In this document: positions 8,001 through 13,748 of the stretch, piece after piece
Layout of the letters: the number at the start of each line of letters is the position of its first letter
How positions within the stretch are numbered: the first letter of the stretch is position 1
IMG/VR virus record: IMGVR_UViG_3300017962_000090
Location: 1-26,748 of that record
DNA from: a virus
Strand: one strand, 5' to 3'
Length of the DNA: 26,748 bases
Notes under the pieces: model-generated
What the model was told of the DNA's origin: nothing
Databases searched by the model: none
Seen by the model: the letters and a program-made list of their open reading frames with translations, nothing else
Position numbers and translations under genes: made by a program

Positions 8001-10200
8001 ACCGAGGGGTTGCTGTAGCAGCAACAGTTGGTTGCTCAGCGGCTTGAGCTTGTGCTTGTTGTTGCAACGGGTTGGGGATCTCCGGCATGTCGGCGACTGA
8101 CAGCTCCTGTTGTTGAGCTGGATAGATAACGTCAACTGTTGGTACTGGATTTTCTTGGCTAGCTGCGGCAGCAGTTACTTGGGGCAATTCTGGGAGATCT
8201 ATGCTTGGTGCTTGTTCAGGTTTTTGGATTGCAATAGATGGAACTTGAGCAGTTACTTGGGGCAATCCTGAGGCTGTTGTGTTGCTCTGCGCTTGTGTGC
8301 TAGCTATTTCTTGTGGTACTGGAGGTGCCGAGACTGTATTACCGGCACCTTGTAATGAAGGTCTACCTTGATAGTCTGCTGGTGCATAGCTATGGCCTGG
8401 ATCATGACGTGATCCTAAAGTGTTTCCTCCTTCTCCTCCGCCTTGCCCGTAATTATTTGGTCTTGTAGGACCTGCAATTCCTGCTCCTTCTTCGCCATCA
8501 GTTTTAAGATCTTGTGTTGCTGAATCCGGGCTAGGCATTTGTAAGAATTTAGTATTAGGCTTAGATTTATCATAATCAGGTAAGCCTAGGCCTTCTAAGT
8601 ATTTTTTAATTTTACCGTATGGCATTCTATCTAAATCTTTTCCTTTGTATCCAATTTGATTTGCATTGAATGCTCGCTTCATGCTCCCATTTGCTCTTTT
8701 TGTTACTACAGTGTATCCTTCTTCTGTTGTTTTTTCTCTATCTATATAGAGATCACTTCTTTTTACCCCTGTAATATACAATGCTGTTTTAGGATCTATA
8801 TAGACATATCTTGAGTTTCTATCACCACTAAGCTCTGGTGCAAATTTAGATCTACCTTTTATTTCACTATATTTTCCGGAATTAAAAGTCCTATCCCAAT
8901 AAGACATTTGTCTTGGGCTTATCCTATTTTGTTTAAAAGCATCTTTAAAAGCATCTTCAATCTCTTTTAAGGTATTTTCCCATTCTTTTACTTGTGCAGA
9001 TCTCTTTTCATTTAATAAGAAAGCCAAGTTGCCAAACACAGATTTAAATTCTATATTATCTTTTAAAGGTGCATCCATACCAGAAAGTTTTAAACGCAGA
9101 TTTTTATATAATTCAATATAATCATTTGCATTTCTATAATCAATTGAAATATCTTTTCCGTCAATGTTATATGTTTTTCTTTTTTTGTTTAGTAAACCTC
9201 TTTTTATTATGTTTAATCTATCTTTAATAGATTTTGGCATGTCAGGTTGTATATCAAATAACGAGTTGATATTAGTTTCTTCTGGATCAATTTGTGCAAA
9301 TAACTGTGTTATATAGGCATCTTCATCTTGATATTTTTCATTATCAATTTTTGTGCTTTTAACTTTGTTAATTTGTATTAAACCTAACAGTCTTATTAAA
9401 GCTTCTCTAGTTTCCTCTACTGCAGGATCACTTACTTTTCGTTTACTTCGTAAATAAAATTTTCCAGTTTTTCCGTAGGCAAATTCTTGATATCGAGGAG
9501 TTGGATAATAATTAAATATTTCATAATTTTCTAATTCATCTGCTGTAGTTTTGGGATTTAATTTTGGGCAAAGGCGTAAAACTCTATCTTCAGGCTCGTA
9601 TGTGTCCCATAGGCCGTAATATTCTCCTACACCAATTCCTTTAAATCCTTTAACTAATACTCCTTGATAATCATTTTCATTAGGTCCAATTGGTTTAATT
9701 ATTTCGAAAACTGCTCTATTTTTTTCTCTTTCTGCTTCAGTATCATAATTCTGTTCTGGTTCTTCTTCTGGTTCTTCTTCTTCTTGATGTTGGGATTTTA
9801 TAGATGGCTCTGCCATAATATCTTGGAAGTATTCTTCATCTGCAATATAATCGGGAACTAAACCAATTTCATTTTGTTGGCGCAACCACTCTTTTTCTTT
9901 GTCATTTAGCCTTTTATTACTACTAAAGGTTAAGTGGTATCCGTCGTCATCTACAGTTTCGGCGTCAACAATAGTTCCGTCGGGCATAAAAAAAGCAGGT
10001 AATCCGTATTCTGCTGCAACTAAAGCATAGTATTCTGTAGCTAAGAAAGTCTCGTCTGTTGTAAAATCGTCAAGATCTCTTACTCTTTCTTCACCATCTA
10101 TGATATATTGTAAAAGATCTTTTGGATTTAAGGACGAAGATAGAGTAGGAAGTTTTTTAACTTCTTTTTCAATTGCAGGTAATTTATCTATAGCAGCCAT
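5056..10200 (-). CDS. Giant virion protein with LysM and C-terminal lytic transglycosylase domains
   Basis: The 1714-aa protein is modular. Residues 1-550 are mixed alpha/beta with an acidic E/P tract (about 139-150). Residues 555-900 are a Pro/Gln/Ala-rich disordered linker containing LPQVTA twice. A LysM-type peptidoglycan-binding module occupies about 926-968: FKVNKGTTLQTVANKLGMNV, then NSDY and GGKIIVP. A Gly/Ala-rich hydrophobic segment (1153-1183) could insert in or cross a membrane. Residues 1505-1680 are a soluble-lytic-transglycosylase fold with candidate catalytic E1527 (IESSQG), GLQ (1548-1550) and MMYNGGP (1637-1643). It probably cleaves glycan strands during infection, so it is either a tail-associated lysin or an internal ejected protein. 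AAGGA lies 7 nt before the ATG, inside the end of the preceding 172-aa gene. The protein ends with a basic tail after KIFE-A, which fits the degenerate (I/L)-x-E prohead-protease pattern. Domain calls are firm; role and location are inferred. Confidence 0.88.
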   Translation of the reverse strand: MAAIDKLPAIEKEVKKLPTLSSSLNPKDLLQYIIDGEERVRDLDDFTTDETFLATEYYALVAAEYGLPAFFMPDGTIVDAETVDDDGYHLTFSSNKRLNDKEKEWLRQQNEIGLVPDYIADEEYFQDIMAEPSIKSQHQEEEEPEEEPEQNYDTEAEREKNRAVFEIIKPIGPNENDYQGVLVKGFKGIGVGEYYGLWDTYEPEDRVLRLCPKLNPKTTADELENYEIFNYYPTPRYQEFAYGKTGKFYLRSKRKVSDPAVEETREALIRLLGLIQINKVKSTKIDNEKYQDEDAYITQLFAQIDPEETNINSLFDIQPDMPKSIKDRLNIIKRGLLNKKRKTYNIDGKDISIDYRNANDYIELYKNLRLKLSGMDAPLKDNIEFKSVFGNLAFLLNEKRSAQVKEWENTLKEIEDAFKDAFKQNRISPRQMSYWDRTFNSGKYSEIKGRSKFAPELSGDRNSRYVYIDPKTALYITGVKRSDLYIDREKTTEEGYTVVTKRANGSMKRAFNANQIGYKGKDLDRMPYGKIKKYLEGLGLPDYDKSKPNTKFLQMPSPDSATQDLKTDGEEGAGIAGPTRPNNYGQGGGEGGNTLGSRHDPGHSYAPADYQGRPSLQGAGNTVSAPPVPQEIASTQAQSNTTASGLPQVTAQVPSIAIQKPEQAPSIDLPELPQVTAAAASQENPVPTVDVIYPAQQQELSVADMPEIPNPLQQQAQAQAAEQPTVAATATPRLNAEKPKPETPDRPPIEDTLSQSRLDVPPIDAEEEPSQVTIDEPAAAERPGMNYADMMQDLNFQPNAELLDTPTPSDDEESQTPILPSDPLANYNRSELPSVPEYELPVSIHQYDPLNIPKPDADETSEEPLEYRPRIRPGLSQAELELPPIELDPITGEQEIKVEEDNFPQIASASQVGYLAALAAAQALIAFKVNKGTTLQTVANKLGMNVKEVAALNSDYKPAEGGKIIVPEKFAKEAKIKNIITQELIDENKIQQLRKIANGEIELPGNDIETQKIKKQAKQLLLKLEKQKINSNIVAKAVGSDLTGFTQDSMTVLDRADSNAIDDIIQKSHGSSKVKPTTGSSKVIDFNRALSNARGVDSGVKNELRRMKPADILKFDKAIKKPTTKKGIEEFVKLLAKQLKVPATKLIGKLAPRMVAGAAGGLIGGPWGAVIGGAVAIASALMVDELNKGEDLELRNRDADDVSRIIEDPNKTVAEKRAALESLGGGWQWENLDEDPAMPIVQYSGEQPTIATGESITSLNLLDLLHGPYAKKDVDAIIDQAETYLSQLKSALNMPRANRRGWKKDFMKEEIPKVKDAIAKLKKWNDKYIPESRLEAYKKYYNTRINLQDNKKEDDEGRPSTITISGKTIDKLNAAVESGNNEDIIQIIDQRVNEILSQVKDATASLLQVKIPWEKGVELYKETKNALLDMVAKFVEEHRDKDVSDIVQIRFDRESKQLQARLMALAPYATEKSAPSFKAQIAGIQNNLMDPKDPSKFDKKNGIAYIDLLATKYNIPVNALQTLYKIESSQGQFLQGDYDAGAAKSVGGLQVWKGGAFADYKQLINNDISWNDFRTDHALSTEVGAWYYDRMLKAVKNWSKKFKWKLTNKIEIYDKDGEYFTTLKTGGIAPELVLAAMMYNGGPSTVDDETGKVYLKQTAAEARAAKNVGVYRYAQKFINKYSTPINEGNKKILLKQKIFEARVKLRSLKNVKRS

Positions 10201-10203
10201 TAA

Positions 10204-10722
10204 TTAGTCCTTAGGAGCAGAAATTCCTTTAATTGGATCAAATTCATTTTCTTTTTTAACTTTTTCAAGTTCTTTTAATAAATCCATTACTCTTTTTGCT
10301 CCAACACTATCCTGACCTGATTCGCCTCCTAAGTCTTCTTTTGTTAAAAGTGTTTCGTATGTTTTATCTTTGTCATTGTCTATAGTGTTTACTTCTTCTA
10401 ATGGATCGTTTTCATTTCTAACTAAAAGATGAGTATCAGGAAATCCTAATTCTAAAGTTAAATAACTTTCTAAAACTCCATTAGTTGTAGGGTAATTTAA
10501 TTCTACATCAAAATGGGTAACTTCACAATTTTGCAATTGAGGAAAATCTAACGGTTTTTCAGTTATAGGAGTTTTAGATCCTTTACTAAAGTTGACTATT
10601 TGATATTTGTTTAAAGCAGTTTCTAACTTATCTTCAAAATTCTCTGGTAATTCGCCTGCTGCTTTAATTTTAAAAGAATAAGTTTTTGTTGATTCAATAA
10701 TATATTGTTGAAGATTTTTCAT
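10204..10722 (-). CDS. Small protein with T4-like capsid-targeting N-terminus (putative internal virion protein)
   Basis: The 172-aa protein starts MKNLQQYIIES. This aligns with the capsid-targeting sequence of T4 internal proteins (MKTYQEFIAE-A): M, K, Q5, an aromatic at 7, I8 and E10 coincide. I-I-E followed by S fits the (I/L)-x-E cleavage rule of the T4 prohead protease gp21. The rest (FKIKAAGELPENFEDKLETA, VTHFDVELNYPTTNGV, YLTLELGFP) looks like a small alpha/beta domain, followed by an acidic and charged C-terminal tail. No enzyme motif is visible. A late-promoter-like box (10744-10751) is followed by a leader of about 16 nt containing AGGA before the ATG. The gene ends 3 bases before the LysM/transglycosylase gene and its last codons form that gene's Shine-Dalgarno sequence, so the two are probably co-translated. 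The gene call is firm; prohead packaging is inference. Confidence 0.85.
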   Translation of the reverse strand: MKNLQQYIIESTKTYSFKIKAAGELPENFEDKLETALNKYQIVNFSKGSKTPITEKPLDFPQLQNCEVTHFDVELNYPTTNGVLESYLTLELGFPDTHLLVRNENDPLEEVNTIDNDKDKTYETLLTKEDLGGESGQDSVGAKRVMDLLKELEKVKKENEFDPIKGISAPKD

Positions 10723-10742
10723 AATAACATCCTATTTTTTAT

Positions 10743-11228
10743 CTATTTATCTATATTTTTTAGTTTTTGTAATAAACTATTTCTATCTGTAACAATATAC
10801 CCTTCTCCTTCTAAGACATTATTACTATTTGAATTATCAGAATTAAGTTTTTCTTTTTTCAGTTGTAATTCTACCATTTTAAGTTTTTTATCTAATTTAG
10901 CTGTTTTAGCATCTAGATTAGTTTTTAACATCTGTCCAGCAACTTCAAAAATTCTTCCACTATATCTGCTTTCTACATTCATTCCTAAATCCATTAAATC
11001 TTCATATGCCTGCATAGCTTTTTCTGAAACTTCGTCTAGTTCAGTATCTCCCATATCACCTAAGCCATTGACCAAAGGTAATGCAGCAGATATTTTATCT
11101 ATTTCTTCAATATTTGTAATTTTTTGCTGTGTAACAGTAGAAGTCTTATACTTTTTTTTCTTATTTTTTTCTTCAATAATATCTTTAGATTCTGGTAAGT
11201 TTAATAGATCTTCTAATTTTTTTGTCAT
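10743..11228 (-). CDS. gp16: Terminase small subunit, T4 gp16-like
   Basis: The 161-aa protein is almost the length of T4 gp16 (164 aa) and shares its layout. A short N-terminal LEDLLNLPES motif resembles the LLDISDLPG region of T4. A charged linker follows. The helical core (about 66-127) runs DEVSEKAMQAYEDLMDLGMN, then RIFEVAGQMLKTNLDAKTAK, then a lysine-rich helix. Such small subunits form rings that recognise DNA and stimulate the gp17 ATPase and nuclease. The tail (130-161) is polar and Asn/Ser rich. GGGA lies 5 nt before the ATG. Upstream, 11229-11280 is a 52-base AT-rich gap without a clean promoter match. It is unusual that gp17 does not follow directly: three genes, two of them very large, intervene. 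Confidence 0.8.
   Translation of the reverse strand: MTKKLEDLLNLPESKDIIEEKNKKKKYKTSTVTQQKITNIEEIDKISAALPLVNGLGDMGDTELDEVSEKAMQAYEDLMDLGMNVESRYSGRIFEVAGQMLKTNLDAKTAKLDKKLKMVELQLKKEKLNSDNSNSNNVLEGEGYIVTDRNSLLQKLKNIDK
10744..10751 (-). promoter_or_regulatory. Late-promoter-like box GATAAATA before the 172-aa gene
   Basis: GATAAATA on the minus strand matches 7 of 8 bases of the T4 late -10 box. It overlaps the gp16 stop codon. The implied start, 6 nt downstream, gives a leader of about 16 nt with AGGA before the ATG at 10722. The geometry matches that of the gp19 box. It would drive the 172-aa, 1714-aa and downstream packaging genes. Confidence 0.5.
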
Positions 11229-11280
11229 AACAATCCCAAAAATAAATTTATTAATTATTTAATAGATTTAAATTGAGATA

Positions 11281-11718
11281 TTATTTTTTTGATCCTGAAT
11301 GAAATATGTCTTTTTCTGTAATAATTCTAAAACAAATATTGTGTTGATCGCACCATTGTTTTGCTGCAGTCCATTTTGCTTGATTTACAATGTAATGAGC
11401 TTGATTGTATTTGTTTTTACCTAAATGTTCTTTTAGTGATTGTGACGATGGTTTAATTTCTATTAATTCTGTCCGTGTATTTCCGTTTTTATCTTGATAC
11501 TGGATAATAAAATCTGGTACATATATAGTTTGTTTATTAGTAATGGGATTTTTATAAGGTATTCTAACTGATTCACTAGCCCATGATTTTATGTGACAAT
11601 TTTCATCACAAAATTTCATAAAAGTAAATTCCCAACTACTTCTATAAGTAGGTGCATTCTTTCCTAAATATTTATTGGGGTTTTTTATGAAATATTTTCC
11701 TTGGGCAAATTTTGACAT
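11281..11718 (-). CDS. gp4: Head-completion nuclease, T4 gp4 (gp50/4) family
   Basis: The 145-aa protein aligns along its whole length with T4 gp4 (150 aa): GKYFIKNPNKYLG, YRSSWEFTFMKFCDEN, SWASESVRIPYKNP, VPDF, LIEIKP, VNQAKWTAAKQWC and ITEKDIF. The PD-(D/E)xK nuclease pattern is visible as VPDF (D69) and EIKP (E87, K89), with E30 as a likely further acidic ligand. In T4 this protein acts on filled heads so that tails can join, and mutants make defective heads. The ATG overlaps the stop of the preceding 120-aa gene by one base (TAATG), indicating translational coupling. It sits directly upstream of the small terminase, consistent with a head maturation and packaging cluster. Confidence 0.93.
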   Translation of the reverse strand: MSKFAQGKYFIKNPNKYLGKNAPTYRSSWEFTFMKFCDENCHIKSWASESVRIPYKNPITNKQTIYVPDFIIQYQDKNGNTRTELIEIKPSSQSLKEHLGKNKYNQAHYIVNQAKWTAAKQWCDQHNICFRIITEKDIFHSGSKK

Positions 11719-12080
11719 TATTCAATTATATTTCTCGCCTCGAGTTGATTTCCTGATTCTGGAGTAAAATATCCTAATTTTGATGTAGGATCTCGTTGTT
11801 TATTCAAAATAGTAGTTACTAATACACTTAACTGAATTTTATCGTATCCAGACAATGTATCTAAGATTGAAAACACAGGCACATTATCAAGTTTCGCTTG
11901 ATTTAAAACTACCTGGGCAACACTTATTGCTGCTGTTTTTTGAAAATTCTTTTTTATAAAAAATCCAACCACAGCATCAAATTCATTTGCTGCAAATTCT
12001 AACTTGTTTACGTAATAAAAGTCAAAAAATTCTACAACTTTTTGTTCTGATTTTTTTGGTCGAGCTGGTAAATCTGACAT
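11718..12080 (-). CDS. Small conserved protein of unknown function in the tail/head-completion cluster
   Basis: The 120-aa protein has no motif I can assign. After a short basic N-terminus (MSDLPARPKKSEQ) it is mostly helical: VVEFFDFYYVNKLEFAANEF, GFFIKKNFQKTAAISVAQVV, NQAKLDNVPVFSILDTL. It ends in a polar tail containing the phrase KQRDPTSKLGYFTPESGN. I associate similar small proteins with the gp19 neighbourhood of marine T4-like phages, where they are unassigned. It starts one base after the stop of the 335-aa gene, with AGGA about 8 nt before its ATG inside the last codons of that gene. It shares a TAATG with gp4 downstream. Such tight coupling suggests a partner role in tail or head completion, for example a chaperone or adaptor; this is inference. 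Confidence 0.85.
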   Translation of the reverse strand: MSDLPARPKKSEQKVVEFFDFYYVNKLEFAANEFDAVVGFFIKKNFQKTAAISVAQVVLNQAKLDNVPVFSILDTLSGYDKIQLSVLVTTILNKQRDPTSKLGYFTPESGNQLEARNIIE

Positions 12081-12081
12081 A

Positions 12082-13089
12082 TTATAATCCTGGTATTATG
12101 CCTCCTACTAATCCTCCAACTCCGCTACCTTGTTCAAGTTGGCCTATAACACCTCCGCCAATTTGTTCAATTGCGCCTGAAACGCCTATTTTTTGGACAT
12201 TTCCTATTAGATTTACAGCGCCTAAGGCTGTTGCTAAAGGATTTCTACTATCTGCATTACCTATTAAATCTCCTACTGCAGTTCCTAGCCCTAACGCATT
12301 TATAGCTCCTCCGCCTAATAATGAAATTGGGCTAGGTACATTATCATAACCAATTGCTCCAAAGTTTTTAGGATTACCATTTGCACCCACAGCAATTTTT
12401 CCTCTTGTATACCATACTGCTTCGTACTTTACTGTCATTCTATTTTCAGTTGTTCCGCCTGCATCTGCGTATGCAACATCACTATGGCCAAATGCTTCTA
12501 CAATTGGATTGACAAGAGTAAATGTAGTGTAATCTCCTCTTGTAAGTTGACTTATTTCTATCTTATCAAAAAAGTTTGTATTTTGATCGCTCCTAACACC
12601 GTAGTTGAAATGCTCGCTTTCTTGCAGCCTAAACATGTCTGCAGCAGCACCTTTGTTATATGCAGCATTATTTAAAACGTAATTCCCATCATTAAAATAA
12701 AATCTATAGTACATTTCCATTAATTCAGAAGTTAGACCTAAATTGTCGTCATAAAATGTAATAGTTATAGGATCGTAATTAATTCCAGTATGAACATAAT
12801 TAACTTTATTATACTGTTTCAACGTTTCAGTCGCAGCAGTATATTTAGGTAAATCTGCTTGTTTTACAAGTATTCCTGTCTCTAATTTTCCTATTTGATT
12901 AAATTTTGGGAATTGTCCTAATGCGGCAAGTGAGAAGGTGAAGGATACGTGATACAGAAATTTAGACTTTGGTGCTAGCCTATATCCGTTATCTATAAAT
13001 GTTCTAGCACCGTGTCTCCAATCTGCAAGATTTCCTTTTGGATTGAAGACACCACCTAGATTATCTAAAAGAGCGTTTACTACACTCAT
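12082..13089 (-). CDS. Tail-tube-fold protein (gp19/gp54-related), second tube-like gene
   Basis: The 335-aa protein lies directly after gp19. Residues 40-240 carry features of the tail-tube fold: FLYHVSFTFS, then an ETGILVKQADLPKY strand, YDPITITFYDD (compare WDPLTLNLRDD in gp19), a helix with MEMYYRFYF, and two further strands (FDKIEISQLTRGDY, TFTLVNPIVEAFGHSDVAY). In T4 the tube fold occurs in gp19 and in the baseplate tube initiators gp48 and gp54 (gp54 is 320 aa), so a tube-initiator role is plausible. The C-terminal third (260-335) is Gly/Ala/Ile-rich low complexity (SLLGGGAINALGLG, GVGGLVGGIIPGL) and could be flexible or membrane-active. AGGAG is only 4 nt before the ATG. The choice between a gp54/gp48 analogue and a structural paralogue is open. 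Confidence 0.72.
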   Translation of the reverse strand: MSVVNALLDNLGGVFNPKGNLADWRHGARTFIDNGYRLAPKSKFLYHVSFTFSLAALGQFPKFNQIGKLETGILVKQADLPKYTAATETLKQYNKVNYVHTGINYDPITITFYDDNLGLTSELMEMYYRFYFNDGNYVLNNAAYNKGAAADMFRLQESEHFNYGVRSDQNTNFFDKIEISQLTRGDYTTFTLVNPIVEAFGHSDVAYADAGGTTENRMTVKYEAVWYTRGKIAVGANGNPKNFGAIGYDNVPSPISLLGGGAINALGLGTAVGDLIGNADSRNPLATALGAVNLIGNVQKIGVSGAIEQIGGGVIGQLEQGSGVGGLVGGIIPGL

Positions 13090-13103
13090 GATGCTCCTAA
13101 ATA

Positions 13104-13715
13104 TTAAGCACTTGTAATAGCTGTACCCAATGCTCTTTGAACTGCAACTCCTAAACCAGCAGTTTCGCGTGGAGTTTGAAGTGCATTATCGAATCTAATA
13201 GATAATGTAATTGTTACAGGTTCTGAAGCTGAGTATGCTAATGAGTTGTAATTTGCGCTTTCAATATAACAACCAAGTACTTCAAATGTTTCTAAAACAG
13301 TAGCTGCTTTTGTGCCGTTTCCACCGTCTAAAATTTCAATATACATTCTGAACTTGTAATCTTGTCCAGAATATGCACTAGATTGATCATAAAAATCAAA
13401 TTGCTTTTGAATTTGCTGACCAACTAATAATTGTACTTGTTTATTAGCGTCATCTCGTAAGTTTAGTGTAAGCGGATCCCATGAGTGTTTTCCAGCAATA
13501 TGCACAACTGAATTATAAACATCAACAGGTATATCTGTAAAGCTTACACTGGGGCGTGTTACATCGACAACTTGTCTGGTTAGATCAGTTTGAGGAGCAG
13601 ATGTTCCGAAACCAGAAACTTTAACCCTAAATCTATATTGTAATTTAGGCATCAATAAAGTTTGATTGGTTCCGTCTACTCTTACTGACATATGTGCTAA
13701 ACTAGCTGTTGGCAT
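13104..13715 (-). CDS. gp19: Tail tube protein, T4 gp19 family
   Basis: The 203-aa protein (T4 gp19 is 163 aa) forms the inner tube through which DNA passes. Recognisable parts are an N-terminal strand region (LQYRFRVKVSGFG), VVDVTRPSVSFTDIPVDVYN followed by IAGKHSWDPLTLNLRDD, a central helix (VQLLVGQQIQKQFDFYD), and paired C-terminal strands (TFEVLGCYIESANYN, PVTITLSIRFDNA). The central block matches the tube-family order of target strand, IAG/H turn, W-x-P-hydrophobic and charged turn. The C-terminus has about 20 extra residues (TPRETAGLGVAVQRALGTAI). AGGAG lies 6 nt before the ATG, and an upstream late-promoter-like box gives a leader of about 16 nt. Its position directly after the sheath gene is the T4 order gp18-gp19, supporting the call. 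Confidence 0.9.
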   Translation of the reverse strand: MPTASLAHMSVRVDGTNQTLLMPKLQYRFRVKVSGFGTSAPQTDLTRQVVDVTRPSVSFTDIPVDVYNSVVHIAGKHSWDPLTLNLRDDANKQVQLLVGQQIQKQFDFYDQSSAYSGQDYKFRMYIEILDGGNGTKAATVLETFEVLGCYIESANYNSLAYSASEPVTITLSIRFDNALQTPRETAGLGVAVQRALGTAITSA

Positions 13716-13736
13716 TAATTTCTCCTAATATAATTA

Positions 13737-13744
13737 TATTTAGC
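13737..13744 (-). promoter_or_regulatory. Possible late-promoter box GCTAAATA before gp19
   Basis: GCTAAATA differs at two bases from TATAAATA. It lies in the 33-base gap between gp18 and gp19. A start 6 nt downstream would give a leader of about 16 nt with AGGAG, the same geometry as the better box at 10744-10751. High expression of the tube protein would justify its own promoter. The sequence match alone is weak. Confidence 0.35.
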
Positions 13745-13748
13745 TATA

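Noticed and set aside
10705-11262. 185-codon open frame on the plus strand opposite gp16
   Set aside because: It is antisense to gp16, Ser/Phe/Leu-rich as expected for the complement of Lys/Asp/Glu codons, and lacks a ribosome site.
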